Positions 31,886 to 39,412 of a stretch of DNA of 64,000 bases are shown one piece after another. The notes under the pieces are model-generated. The model searched no databases and was not told the origin of the DNA. It saw only the letters and a list, made by a program, of their open reading frames with translations. Position numbers and translations under genes: made by a program. How positions within the stretch are numbered: the first letter of the stretch is position 1; every line of letters starts with the position of its first letter. Source of the DNA: a virus; the IMG/VR virus record IMGVR_UViG_3300025073_000032, positions 1-64,000 of that record; one strand, given 5' to 3'.

Positions 31886-32193
31886 GGCTGTTCTCCTTTA
31901 TCTTGATGATGCAGCCACTGGTGAATATCTTCCAGCTTTGCTTTGCCATACTCAAGTAATGCATACTGATAAATGTCTTTGTTCATACACATCAGATTGA
32001 CAGCAACATCGACATGAGCAAGCTCTTTCATCAGTAGTTCTCTATTAGTAATCTCAGGATTCTTTGGATGATAACTCTCGTATCCATGCCTAATGATCTT
32101 TTGAATGATTTGTCCTGCTTCACAAAGCTCTTCAGCCAGTAAAGCAAGCCGTTCAAGCTCAGCATCTGTTAAGTTATTAGAAAACTCGCTCAT
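31882..32193 (-). CDS. MazG-like all-helical protein
   Basis: 103 residues: LTDAELERLALLAEELCEAGQ ... KELAHVDVAVNLM. The E-E-L-x-E (residues ~17-21) and E-L-x-H-V-D-V pattern resembles the metal-binding helices of MazG/all-alpha NTP pyrophosphohydrolases. The match is partial: I see E-L-A-H-V-D rather than EEL-GD. A nucleotide-pool role is plausible. Confidence 0.6.
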   Translation of the reverse strand: MSEFSNNLTDAELERLALLAEELCEAGQIIQKIIRHGYESYHPKNPEITNRELLMKELAHVDVAVNLMCMNKDIYQYALLEYGKAKLEDIHQWLHHQDKGEQP

Positions 32194-32435
32194 TCACCTT
32201 TCTCCCGTTTACTAGTTACAGACTTTAGTCGAAATACCCACTTTGGGGTGTTGTTTACGCCGTACTCTTCCCCTTCGTGATGAATACACCCTTGATTTGA
32301 ACAATACCACCACCAATCACTTTCAGGGTGAAGCTTTCCCATCTGATCGTTGCAGCAAGCATCAACTACAGGCCAGCCACACGCACTACAATAAATGTCA
32401 CTAATACTCGCTGAATTTAGTTGTTTAGCGATCAT
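32190..32435 (-). CDS. Zinc protein, 81 residues
   Basis: Start at MIAKQLNSAS behind AAAGGAGA. Two CxxC sites (YCSACGWP, WYCSNQGCIHHEGEE) give a treble-clef-type zinc domain. Ends KREKGE, like the upstream gene's tail. Function unknown. Confidence 0.66.
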   Translation of the reverse strand: MIAKQLNSASISDIYCSACGWPVVDACCNDQMGKLHPESDWWWYCSNQGCIHHEGEEYGVNNTPKWVFRLKSVTSKREKGE

Positions 32436-32626
32436 TCTCCTTTCTCTCTTTCTCCTACGCAATAAGGGCATTGGCTCCTATGCCGCCCAATGCTCTTCCC
32501 TTTTGGTGCTCCTACCTTGACCTCACCGTAGTTTTGGCCTTTAGGTTTATCTCCATGTCGATCACAGCGCACAACATACCAGCGTTTACGTGCGCCCCCG
32601 CCTTTTCCAGATGCTGTAGTTCCCAT
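32432..32626 (-). CDS. Basic zinc protein, 64 residues
   Basis: MGTTASGKGGGARKRWYVV..., with VRCDRHGDK and CPYCVGE, a Cys/His zinc site, and a strongly basic N terminus. Nucleic-acid binding likely. Overlaps the next start. Confidence 0.62.
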   Translation of the reverse strand: MGTTASGKGGGARKRWYVVRCDRHGDKPKGQNYGEVKVGAPKGKSIGRHRSQCPYCVGEREKGE

Positions 32627-32662
32627 GATTTTTACTCCTTTCCCTTCTGTATACTCCTAAAA

Positions 32663-33061
32663 TTATCCTTTCTTGTGCTTCTCTCTCAAAGAGAGTAACC
32701 ACACTGTTACTTCATGTGATTTTTCACTATTAGAATGTTTATCAGGATGACAGAGCATTATTAAATCCTTGAACTTTGCCATAAACTCATCCTCAAAAGA
32801 AGATGTTCTATTAGATGTTCTGGAGGAATTGTTAAATGACTGCCTGAAGAATTCCTCAAAAGGCCCAAAACCCTCAAACCCTCCAAAACCCCCAAAATCT
32901 CTGCTCCTACCCCCATAAGCTTCTCTAAACTTCTCTCGCTTCTCTTGCTTAGCTTTATCTTTTTCTGGCTTGATATAGCCAAAGTAGCAAGGAGCACAGT
33001 ATTCAGAGTAATCATTTTTAGGTGCAAATGGCTCTTTACATCTCTTACAATTTTTCAGCAT
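32663..33061 (-). CDS. J-domain-like protein with zinc ribbon
   Basis: 132 residues. N-terminal CKRCKEPFAPKNDYSEYCAPC zinc ribbon (residues 5-25), a Gly/Phe-rich segment (GGRSRDFGGFGGFEGFGPF) and a C-terminal helix-HPD-helix (KFKDLIMLCHPDKHSNS...). The HPD motif and flanking helices are those that stimulate Hsp70 (DnaK). The helix I region is missing, as in short phage J-like proteins. It may recruit host DnaK to phage assembly or another process. Confidence 0.75.
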   Translation of the reverse strand: MLKNCKRCKEPFAPKNDYSEYCAPCYFGYIKPEKDKAKQEKREKFREAYGGRSRDFGGFGGFEGFGPFEEFFRQSFNNSSRTSNRTSSFEDEFMAKFKDLIMLCHPDKHSNSEKSHEVTVWLLSLREKHKKG

Positions 33062-33336
33062 GACTTCGCCCTTTGCATTACTTCAGCAATACGATTCATC
33101 AAATGCTCAATTGATGATCCTAGCTCCTCAAAAGGTACCCAAAAAGCAATCCCGTTACGACTTACCCAATGGTAAGTACGCCTTATATAATGTACATCTT
33201 CGGGTGACACTTCAACCCCTACTTCAGGTAATGGCTTAACAAGCTCGTTATACTCATAAAAGCAGTTAGAGCACTCAAGAAAATGACCTTCCATTGCACC
33301 CCATACGCATAAGCCTCTATAGGTTCTATTAAACAT
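33055..33336 (-). CDS. Unknown 93-residue protein
   Basis: MFNRTYRGLCVWGAMEGHFL..., with CSNCFYEY. C-terminal helices RIAEVMQRAKSC. Lies just upstream of the J-domain protein and overlaps its start, so a functional link is possible but unproven. Confidence 0.6.
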   Translation of the reverse strand: MFNRTYRGLCVWGAMEGHFLECSNCFYEYNELVKPLPEVGVEVSPEDVHYIRRTYHWVSRNGIAFWVPFEELGSSIEHLMNRIAEVMQRAKSC

Positions 33337-33341
33337 GTCAA

Positions 33342-33554
33342 TTATCCTTCCGTAGTGGCAATATGATCCTCTGGATGTAGTTTTGTTCCATTACATACAG
33401 GACAGAATTCTCCTGTGTCCTCATCGAATATATACTGCATCAACTCTTTTGCTTCCTCTTCGGTACAACCCTCCGTGTAATCGGCAATTCTGACATTACG
33501 GTATGTCTCAAACGTTCCATCACCGTTACAATATCTACACGGCTCTCTCAGCAT
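33342..33554 (-). CDS. DnaJ-type zinc protein, 70 residues
   Basis: N-terminal CRYCNGDGTF matches the CxxCxGxG unit of DnaJ central domains, and FCPVCNGTKL is a second half-site. The pair may form one zinc centre. It is encoded near the J-domain-like gene (one gene away), suggesting a split DnaJ-like function. Overlaps the next gene by seven bases. Confidence 0.7.
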   Translation of the reverse strand: MLREPCRYCNGDGTFETYRNVRIADYTEGCTEEEAKELMQYIFDEDTGEFCPVCNGTKLHPEDHIATTEG

Positions 33555-33769
33555 ATTTTTACTCCATACTCGGCTAAACTCTCTTCTGGCAAAGTATTGG
33601 CAGCTTTCCAGGTTTCTCTAACAGTATTATCAAAGGTGTAATAGACAATCTCATGCTTGAAACAAGCGAAAGCTGCTTCCTCTCTAGTGATTGGACAAAC
33701 AGGTGAAAGCTCCCTGAATAAGCATCCACAAGGCATCAACCCTGTTGTCTCCAGTCTAGTTCTTCTCAT
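33548..33769 (-). CDS. Unknown 73-residue protein
   Basis: Contains MPCGCLFRELSPVCPIT, a Cys-rich segment, and CFKHEIVYY. Probably binds a metal. No family recognised. Confidence 0.6.
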   Translation of the reverse strand: MRRTRLETTGLMPCGCLFRELSPVCPITREEAAFACFKHEIVYYTFDNTVRETWKAANTLPEESLAEYGVKIC

Positions 33770-33975
33770 CGTAAGAACTCCTCTACCTCTATAACCTCTA
33801 TTACTACTCCCGCAGGGCGAACTGTATTCGCAACTTCGATGATTACATTCAAAGATATCCTTGGGTACCTATTGACAAACACTCGTATATGTCCTGGTTT
33901 TAGCTCAAAAACTCTACTTTTCCTGGTGTACCATGATATTGTATCTTTTAAACATTCAAGTGTTGCCATATACAT
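33766..33975 (-). CDS. Unknown 69-residue protein
   Basis: Beta-alpha pattern (MYMATLECLKDTISWYTRKS...; IRVFVNRYPRISLNVIIEVA). Overlaps the downstream start by four bases. Nothing diagnostic. Confidence 0.6.
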   Translation of the reverse strand: MYMATLECLKDTISWYTRKSRVFELKPGHIRVFVNRYPRISLNVIIEVANTVRPAGVVIEVIEVEEFLR

Positions 33976-33997
33976 GATCGCATCCTCCCCTCCCTGG

Positions 33998-34438
33998 TTA
34001 CTCCTCCCAATCGGTTATTCTTGCAATTTTGGCCTGAAAATCCTTGATTGCCCCCTCAGCCTCGGCTATTCGCATCTTTAGCTGTTGTATAATATACGTT
34101 TTTGCTTCTGCGTAAGTTGCAGGGTAGGCCCGATATGGTTCATGCCTGTACTCCCTGGTCCCATCCTCAAAAAACACGTAATTATTTGTGAACTTAGTCA
34201 CCTTTCTCTGCTCTATACTAGCCACAGGATAAACTTGTGCTCTATACACAGTCATAAGCTTACTTTCAGGTATGCTTTGAGTGTATATTACACAATATGA
34301 ACCAGGACCATGCTCGTCATCCATCTTGGTGATAAGCTTGCTTAAATCAAAGCCAGCGTCCATCAACCTGTCATCTACCTGATCCGGGTTAAGCAATCGC
34401 AACTCTGCTATAGTTAGTTTTAACTCTCTGTGGCTCAT
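33998..34438 (-). CDS. Unknown 146-residue protein
   Basis: Helical N terminus (MSHRELKLTIAELRLLNPDQ), a beta middle (SYCVIYTQSIPESKLMTVYR) and a C-terminal coiled coil. Largest frame in this stretch. Unknown function. Confidence 0.68.
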   Translation of the reverse strand: MSHRELKLTIAELRLLNPDQVDDRLMDAGFDLSKLITKMDDEHGPGSYCVIYTQSIPESKLMTVYRAQVYPVASIEQRKVTKFTNNYVFFEDGTREYRHEPYRAYPATYAEAKTYIIQQLKMRIAEAEGAIKDFQAKIARITDWEE

Positions 34439-34764
34439 GCATAATTCTCATCAAAATTACAACGTGCAACCCACTGTTTACCGCATTTAGCACACTCTAG
34501 CACATCGTTGTCACCATCACAGACTATACAACGAGCATTGTTGGTACAACTATGTTCTTCAATCTCATCCAATAGATCGAAGTAATACAGAGAGTATGCA
34601 CCGTGTATACGCTTTCCGGTCCTGGCAAGCTCTACAAGTTGTGTAGGTGTCATCCATCTTTGCTCATCTATCTGCTCAGACTCTGATTTCTTTGGTTTCT
34701 TACCAAATATTTCGTTGTACCGATCTTCACTCATACTATAATAGAACCTTAGTTTATCATCCAT
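34435..34764 (-). CDS. Zinc protein, 109 residues
   Basis: C-terminal CTNNARCIVCDGDNDVLECAKCGKQW is a double zinc knuckle. The N-terminal half is helical. Start overlaps the stop before it. Function unknown. Confidence 0.65.
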   Translation of the reverse strand: MDDKLRFYYSMSEDRYNEIFGKKPKKSESEQIDEQRWMTPTQLVELARTGKRIHGAYSLYYFDLLDEIEEHSCTNNARCIVCDGDNDVLECAKCGKQWVARCNFDENYA

Positions 34765-34984
34765 TGTTTTTCTCCTCGTCAGGTCTGTATATCTCTAAAC
34801 TAATAGTGTCAGTCATCACCATACTTCTATTATCAGGAAACAGCTCTTTAGTCTCTTTCTTTATCTCGGCACATATGCGTTCAAAAATCTCAGGACGTAC
34901 TGCTTTCTCAAGCCGCCATATAAGCACATCTCCAGGTTTGACAATGAGCACCGATAATTCAGTTCTTATAATATCAAATTCCAT
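34757..34984 (-). CDS. Unknown 75-residue protein
   Basis: MEFDIIRTELSVLIVKPGDV..., with strands then helix (RPEIFERICAEIKKETKELFP). Overlaps both neighbours, consistent with translational coupling. Confidence 0.62.
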   Translation of the reverse strand: MEFDIIRTELSVLIVKPGDVLIWRLEKAVRPEIFERICAEIKKETKELFPDNRSMVMTDTISLEIYRPDEEKNNG

Positions 34985-35175
34985 TAGTCCTCCACCAAGT
35001 CTTCTGTGAGAATATTCAGCTCATGCGTCATTTCGTAAAGTTCGTTATCAAAATCATCTCGGTTCAACTTCTCACGGATAGCGTCTGATAGCTCTTTTAC
35101 CCGATCAATGTTCATTTTCCTTACTACATCTGCTTGTTGCTTACGAAAAGCTTCTTTGGATGTGATTTTCATCAT
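34984..35175 (-). CDS. 63-residue helical protein
   Basis: Start at ATG-ATG behind AAGGAGAAT; product MMKITSKEAFRKQQADVV... is a charged helical hairpin. The 80 bases upstream hold a small GCTATAT/ATATAGC hairpin but no convincing promoter. Unknown. Confidence 0.62.
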   Translation of the reverse strand: MMKITSKEAFRKQQADVVRKMNIDRVKELSDAIREKLNRDDFDNELYEMTHELNILTEDLVED

Positions 35176-35258
35176 ATTCTCCTTTGTTTTAATAGCTACA
35201 CAAGCTATATCACCGACATAATATAGCCTCCTCTCTTTCAATTACTCCCGTTTATAAG

Positions 35259-35277
35259 AAAAAACCCCTTTCGGGGC
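35259..35277 (-). terminator. Rho-independent terminator
   Basis: CCCC-GAAA-GGGG followed by TTTTTTC on the minus strand, beginning inside the stop codon of the AT-hook gene. A compact, strong terminator splitting the small-gene region. Confidence 0.9.
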
Positions 35278-35748
35278 TTAATCAAATTCAATAGGTAGAG
35301 TCAAACCTTGTAATAGAACATTTAGCTCTCTCGCTTGCTCCTCGGTCTTCTCTGTAGCTCGGTTGTTTATCACTACCTGAGAATACAAGCTCTCCACTAG
35401 AAGCCTGACCCTGGCTATCCTGGCTTTCTCCACCACAGAAGACAAGCTCTTGGAAAACTCATCAGCAGATGGAATGAGCAACAAAGCTTGCTCTTCTGGA
35501 GGTGGCTGTACTTGTGCTACCTTCTTCGGCCTACCACGTTTCTTTGCTGGCTTATCAACTGTTATATTATTCAAAATCTTTGCTCCTTTCTTTGATCTGA
35601 CAGAGATGCATTTCGCAAAGTCATTGGCAAAGCCACAGTAGCTAGAGTCGCATATGTCATTACGTGTATGTGGTTTACTGTGATTGCACTCCTTGTTGCC
35701 ACACTTGTCAGCTTTATTACATATCTGAATCTGATCCACTTTTACCAT
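35278..35748 (-). CDS. AT-hook protein with Cys-rich N terminus
   Basis: 156 residues. N-terminal CNKADKCGNKECNHSKPHTRND then CGFANDFAKC (Cys/His zinc cluster, shared with the 36478-36624 gene). Residues ~68-76 read KKRGRPKK, a classic AT-hook that inserts into the minor groove of A/T-rich DNA. The rest is helical. A DNA-binding regulator or architectural protein; target unknown. Confidence 0.72.
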   Translation of the reverse strand: MVKVDQIQICNKADKCGNKECNHSKPHTRNDICDSSYCGFANDFAKCISVRSKKGAKILNNITVDKPAKKRGRPKKVAQVQPPPEEQALLLIPSADEFSKSLSSVVEKARIARVRLLVESLYSQVVINNRATEKTEEQARELNVLLQGLTLPIEFD

Positions 35749-35749
35749 G

Positions 35750-36082
35750 TTATCTCTCCTTTCTTACTTGCAGTCTGAAGATAAGCTTCTGTATTGCAAG
35801 TTTGGCCTTGAATGCATCCTCCAGGTTATTAATGCTTACAGAGTGAATATCCTCATCCCAGTTACTATCTCTGTATAATACAATACCATCAGTCGCTTCT
35901 TCAATCCTAAGCAACTTACTCTGTTCCCTCTCTATAAACAGATTCCAAAGCTGTTCATAGTTCAACCCGCCATCCATAGCAGTATACTCAGTTGATGCAT
36001 GTAGCACAGCTACAACATAAGCAAAATTACGCTTTCGACTTTCTTCCTTAAGTACTTCCTGTTCTATAATAGTATCTATCAT
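35750..36082 (-). CDS. Unknown 110-residue protein
   Basis: Helical, with an acidic middle (LRIEEATDGIVLYRDSNWDED). Contains a TATAATAG core near its start. Its neighbour is the AT-hook gene. No family. Confidence 0.62.
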   Translation of the reverse strand: MIDTIIEQEVLKEESRKRNFAYVVAVLHASTEYTAMDGGLNYEQLWNLFIEREQSKLLRIEEATDGIVLYRDSNWDEDIHSVSINNLEDAFKAKLAIQKLIFRLQVRKER

Positions 36083-36094
36083 ACTACTCCCCTA

Positions 36095-36295
36095 TTACTC
36101 TACAAATGCAGCTATACGTGCTCCAAGAATTTCTGAGTATTGCCACATAATGTCATTCTGCACTTTGAGCCGTTCCTGCTCAGCCAAATCAAGCTCTGCA
36201 AAGATAGGACTTAGCCCGATGAGTTCGCTCAGTGCTTGAGCTTTCCTATCAAGCTCGGCTTTTTCTTCTACTACTCTTAATTGATAATCTTGCAT
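36095..36295 (-). CDS. 66-residue coiled-coil protein
   Basis: MQDYQLRVVEEKAELDRKAQ..., one long amphipathic helix pair, resembling phage capsid-chaperone or membrane-adaptor helices only loosely. Unknown. Confidence 0.6.
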   Translation of the reverse strand: MQDYQLRVVEEKAELDRKAQALSELIGLSPIFAELDLAEQERLKVQNDIMWQYSEILGARIAAFVE

Positions 36296-36298
36296 ATC

Positions 36299-36448
36299 TT
36301 AATCCTCCATAACCTTATGATCGGTCAAGCTCTCCATCTCCATGTGTAGCTGTAAGTGGCTACATTCAGAGCTTTTAAAAGCAGCACAGTGTATACGATC
36401 ACAAAGCCAATCCCACCTCTCTCCATACTCTTTCATAGTTTCTGTCAT
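36299..36448 (-). CDS. 49-residue Cys/His protein
   Basis: MTETMKEYGERWDWLCDRIH..., with CDRIHCAA and CSHLQLH, a possible zinc centre. Behind AAAGGAGT. Unknown. Confidence 0.58.
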   Translation of the reverse strand: MTETMKEYGERWDWLCDRIHCAAFKSSECSHLQLHMEMESLTDHKVMED

Positions 36449-36477
36449 AATTTACTCCTTTTCTTGTCTATTATTAC

Positions 36478-36624
36478 TCAGCCCTCTAAAACCTCCTCAA
36501 TAGGTTTACAAGTAGGACATGGGTACGAGAAATCGATCCGACACATATCATGCTGGCTATGCTCCTTAGCATGACCGCAATCTTTAAACTCACACTCTTT
36601 ATAGTGTGGACAAATGACTTGCAT
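36478..36624 (-). CDS. 48-residue zinc-cluster protein
   Basis: MQVICPHYKECEFKDCGHAK..., ending PCPTCKPIEEVLEG. The C-x5-C-x4-C-x-H arrangement matches the N terminus of the AT-hook protein (CNKADKCGNKECNH), so the two share a zinc module. Start behind GAGGAGA. Strongly overlaps the upstream frame. Confidence 0.62.
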   Translation of the reverse strand: MQVICPHYKECEFKDCGHAKEHSQHDMCRIDFSYPCPTCKPIEEVLEG

Positions 36625-36791
36625 TGCTCCATCTCCTCTTCGTAACACCCTTTGCAGATGTACCCTTCGTCGTATTCGTGCGTGCAACATCCCCAACCTA
36701 CCACTCTGTAGTCTGCATCGTTACCGCAGTACATTACCTCGCAAACGTAATTGTCTTTTTCATCCTGATCCAGCTCTTTTACTATTTCCAT
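36486..36791 (-). CDS. 101-residue protein, 3' end overlaps a gene
   Basis: MEIVKELDQDEKDNYVCEVM..., with CGWGCC-like and CKGCYEEEMEQC sites (zinc). The last ~46 codons overlap the 48-residue gene in another frame, and this part (KIAVMLRSIASMICVGSISR) has a different, less Cys-rich look. The true protein may end earlier through frameshift, or the overlap may be real. Confidence 0.5.
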   Translation of the reverse strand: MEIVKELDQDEKDNYVCEVMYCGNDADYRVVGWGCCTHEYDEGYICKGCYEEEMEQCKSFVHTIKSVSLKIAVMLRSIASMICVGSISRTHVLLVNLLRRF

Positions 36792-36826
36792 ATTTCAGGT
36801 TACTCCTTTTTTTAGCTTGTGTTGTT

Positions 36827-37015
36827 CTAATAGAGATAATAGGTCAATAGCCATATGATTGACACTATCCACAGCAGAAACCTTACCGGATTAATGCTGA
36901 GCTGCTTACTCGGTAAAAACTTTCGTGCCATGTTGTGTTTCACAATCATACAGAAGCTTATAATAGACAGTACAGAGTACACCCAAGATACCAGTGTAAA
37001 GAAGTATGCAATCAT
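36827..37015 (-). CDS. 62-residue membrane protein
   Basis: Two hydrophobic segments (FFTLVSWVYSVLSIISF; VRFLLWIVSIIWLL) separated by a basic loop. Start at MIAYFF behind GTGAGGTG. Possible small membrane effector; no further support. Confidence 0.62.
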   Translation of the reverse strand: MIAYFFTLVSWVYSVLSIISFCMIVKHNMARKFLPSKQLSINPVRFLLWIVSIIWLLTYYLY

Positions 37016-37016
37016 G

Positions 37017-37415
37017 TTACACCTCACAGAAGATTTCTTCTGACTTTGCGATCCCGGCGAACAAGTATACATTATACAACCAGACAAGCTCGTCAATGCG
37101 CTCTCTACAAGCCTCTACATCCCCGTACCTGTCCATGCGAAAGCCACAGCCTTTTGGTAGATAAAAGTCACTGTAATAGTGCAAGAACATCTCAGCAGGA
37201 CACTGCTTGCATCTCGTACCTACACTACACAAAGGACAATCCTCTACATCGATATTGTTCTCGTCATCGTACTCAGGGTATTTATTATACTCATACAACT
37301 CTATCAGCTCTCTAATAGCCTCCAAGTATTCCCTGGTACGGTAAAACCCAGGTCGAGCTGACGTGGAATCTTCCAGCAGTTCGCTAATATTAATCTTCAT
37401 CAAACTTGTGTTCAT
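37017..37415 (-). CDS. 132-residue Cys-containing protein
   Basis: Start set at MNTSLMKI (AAAGGAAAG). It holds DCPLCSVGTRCKQCPAEM, a four-Cys zinc motif, within helical flanks (REYLEAIRELIELYEY; CRERIDELVWLY). Function unknown. Overlaps the upstream gene by 26 bases. Confidence 0.65.
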   Translation of the reverse strand: MNTSLMKINISELLEDSTSARPGFYRTREYLEAIRELIELYEYNKYPEYDDENNIDVEDCPLCSVGTRCKQCPAEMFLHYYSDFYLPKGCGFRMDRYGDVEACRERIDELVWLYNVYLFAGIAKSEEIFCEV

Positions 37416-37587
37416 GGTTCTTTCCTTTCGCTATGAAGCGTTCACAGGGGCAGTGACAGCTGTCTGTTTTACATCGTCCTTTGCCCAGCACTCCTAGAGT
37501 ATAGCCATGCTCATCTCTCCTATGACCACATGCACACTCACTATCAGGATCACCCAGTACAGCTCTATTCCATCCTTGTTCGCTCAT
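37390..37587 (-). CDS. 65-residue Cys/His protein
   Basis: Contains CACGHRRDEH and CKTDSCHCPCERF, the type of motif found in small uncharacterised phage zinc proteins. Acidic tail. No function inferred. Confidence 0.65.
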   Translation of the reverse strand: MSEQGWNRAVLGDPDSECACGHRRDEHGYTLGVLGKGRCKTDSCHCPCERFIAKGKNHEHKFDED

Positions 37588-37592
37588 AGATT

Positions 37593-37817
37593 TTATTGCC
37601 TCTCTGATTGTTGTTTTACCAGCTGAGCAATGATATTAAAGATATTACCATAGCTACCCTTTATCTCCACAAAGTCGTAGTTTATCTGAGTATCTTCCCG
37701 TATGTTGTTATAGTCCCGGATAAATTCTCTCAGGTCATTCTCTGTATCCAGTGTAATCTCCAGTTTAATCGGCTGAAACTGCGGCTTAGGTGATGTTACT
37801 TTGACTTTCGGTGTCAT
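37593..37817 (-). CDS. Tandem paralogue 1 (74 residues)
   Basis: KVTSPKPQFQPIKLEITLDT then helix and YDFVEIKGSYGNIFNIIAQLVKQ. Same beta-hairpin/helix pattern as the next two genes (37824-38039, and 38043-38561 C-terminal half). Recent local duplication; function unknown. Confidence 0.68.
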   Translation of the reverse strand: MTPKVKVTSPKPQFQPIKLEITLDTENDLREFIRDYNNIREDTQINYDFVEIKGSYGNIFNIIAQLVKQQSERQ

Positions 37818-37823
37818 TGTCTA

Positions 37824-38039
37824 TTACTCCTCTTCTTTGGGATATTTGACAGCCTGTGCTATTACATTAAATGGATTAGTGTAATTAGGCCCTGATTCAA
37901 GCTCACAATGCTGCATTGCACCCCCTCCTAATTGATCGAAGCACTTCCAGAAGAAGGCCAAAGCAGCCTCACTCTCTATTGCAAACTCTACTTTGATCGA
38001 CCTAAAATCATTCTTCCTTGTAGCTTTCACTCTAATCAT
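37824..38039 (-). CDS. Tandem paralogue 2 (71 residues)
   Basis: IRVKATRKNDFRSIKVEFAI ... NPFNVIAQAVKYPKEEE. Matches the downstream and upstream copies over its full length. Three linked copies suggest selection for dose or divergence. Confidence 0.68.
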   Translation of the reverse strand: MIRVKATRKNDFRSIKVEFAIESEAALAFFWKCFDQLGGGAMQHCELESGPNYTNPFNVIAQAVKYPKEEE

Positions 38040-38042
38040 CGC

Positions 38043-38561
38043 TTATTCCTCTTCTTTGGGAAATTTAACTGCATACATGATTCTATTACATACAGCAGAG
38101 AGATTACTGTCTTTCTCAGAGATACACTCATAGCTCACACCTCCAGCACTCTCCATATCTTCTATTAGGTCTTTCAGCTCTTCCTCGCTCTCTATCATGA
38201 TTTCCAGCTTGATCGGTTTGAACCCTTTCACTACTGTACCTTTTACTTTCACGGTTGTTCTCCTTTCATTTTGTTGTCTATTAGCAGGTATATCAGGATG
38301 CATTCCCCAAGGTATTAGTGCCCTCAACGATATTGCATTATATGGTATTGCAAGAGAAACTTCTCCTTCTCTGTATAGCTCTCTACTCATAGTCTTTGTA
38401 TTATCATATACACCATCCAGCAACCTTACGATATCAAACTCAGCATAGATGTAGTCAGAAGGAGCACACTTCAAATTCCCATCAAGCTTGACGTACCACT
38501 CACCTTTTCTCGGTAGTCTATGCTCCCCGATAAGCTCAAACTGTTTCGTATTCATACTCAT
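38043..38561 (-). CDS. Fusion of unknown domain and tandem paralogue 3
   Basis: 172 residues (start at MSMNTKQ behind GGAGG). Residues 1-100 form an unrelated domain. Residues ~106-172 (KVKGTVVKGFKPIKLEIMIE ... AVKFPKEEE) are the third paralogue. A GTG with AAAGGAG upstream lies exactly at the domain join (about 38252), so the paralogue may also be made alone, or a stop between two genes has been lost. Confidence 0.62.
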   Translation of the reverse strand: MSMNTKQFELIGEHRLPRKGEWYVKLDGNLKCAPSDYIYAEFDIVRLLDGVYDNTKTMSRELYREGEVSLAIPYNAISLRALIPWGMHPDIPANRQQNERRTTVKVKGTVVKGFKPIKLEIMIESEEELKDLIEDMESAGGVSYECISEKDSNLSAVCNRIMYAVKFPKEEE

Positions 38562-38775
38562 AACCATCCTCCGCTCTTATTCCTTCCCAGTGTAACTCAT
38601 TCTTACAATAGGGACAGATAGCTGAGCCATAGTGCAACCGGACACGCAAACAAGCTGGACACGCAAAGATAGGCACTTTACTAATATAAAGCACCACAAC
38701 CTTTTCGTTTGTCTTTGCATAGGTATACTTCGACTCGTCTACATACTTAAGCTTCTTCCGTAACACGATCTTCAT
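38536..38775 (-). CDS. 79-residue zinc protein
   Basis: Start uncertain: ATG at 38775, or a GTG behind AAAGGATG two codons later. CPACLRVRLHYGSAICPYCKNE is a zinc ribbon. Overlaps the next gene by 26 bases. Unknown. Confidence 0.6.
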   Translation of the reverse strand: MKIVLRKKLKYVDESKYTYAKTNEKVVVLYISKVPIFACPACLRVRLHYGSAICPYCKNELHWEGIRAEDGYEYEYETV

Positions 38776-38881
38776 CCTTTCTATCCAATTTACCTGCAAC
38801 CCATACTATCGGTAGCAGATAGAGGAACGCCATTCCACCTACCAGCATTCCCCAACTGAATTGTATAATAGCTTCGATCAC
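38747..38881 (-). CDS. 44-residue membrane protein
   Basis: GTG start; MIEAIIQFSWGMLVGGMAFL..., one transmembrane helix then a charged tail. Behind GGGGGT. Unknown. Confidence 0.58.
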   Translation of the reverse strand: MIEAIIQFSWGMLVGGMAFLYLLPIVWVAGKLDRKDEDRVTEEA

Positions 38882-38928
38882 ACTATACCCCCTTTCCTAT
38901 ACTCCCGTTACTTGAGTATTATTGTCTA

Positions 38929-39099
38929 TTAGTCATCTTCGTGGTCTACAGGCACATACCCAAGAGCGTCTGAAATGGCTTTCCGTATAGCATCACACTT
39001 GTTAGGAAAGTACTTAGGATGCAGATGAATATGTACTTGTCTTGCCTCTTCCTCGGTCAGTGTAAGAATCACCTTGAAATCTCTCTCTGAAGTCGCCAT
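38929..39099 (-). CDS. 56-residue protein, ribbon-helix-helix-like
   Basis: MATSERDFKVILTLTEEEAR..., then IHLHPKYFPNKCDAIRKAIS. The strand, then two helices separated by a Pro/Asn turn, resemble a ribbon-helix-helix DNA-binding repressor. Ends with tandem stops TAA-TAG. Could regulate the local promoters; only the fold pattern supports this. Confidence 0.58.
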   Translation of the reverse strand: MATSERDFKVILTLTEEEARQVHIHLHPKYFPNKCDAIRKAISDALGYVPVDHEDD

Positions 39100-39100
39100 C

Positions 39101-39400
39101 TCAACCTCTCCTTATCATCCAATCTATTAGCTCCCTCCCTGAAGCAAAAAACAACAGCTCGTTGCCAACCTGCTCAGTGTATGATCGGTGCATGAAGTCA
39201 TACAAGGATTCCCCTGGATTTGCTATATACAGCTCGGATTCCTGATATGGCTCCCAAAAGACGTATACACCCTTACGCACACCCAGGACACCGAAATGTC
39301 GCTCCTCATCATTGTTTACAACGACAAGATCATGCTCGTTAATCTCGTCAGCTGCTACTATTTCTTCTTCACTTGGGAATCGTATTAGTTTCATCCTCAT
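39101..39400 (-). CDS. Unknown 99-residue protein
   Basis: SH3-like beta segments (HDLVVVNNDEERHFGVLGVR) and a helical C terminus (GRELIDWMIRRG). No family recognised. Confidence 0.62.
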   Translation of the reverse strand: MRMKLIRFPSEEEIVAADEINEHDLVVVNNDEERHFGVLGVRKGVYVFWEPYQESELYIANPGESLYDFMHRSYTEQVGNELLFFASGRELIDWMIRRG

Positions 39401-39412
39401 TCTCCTTTTTTG

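Noticed and set aside
32761-33027. 88-codon minus-strand frame inside the J-domain-like gene
   Set aside because: Alternate frame of the Gly/Phe-rich and HPD-coding part; it shows no domain and has no ribosome site.
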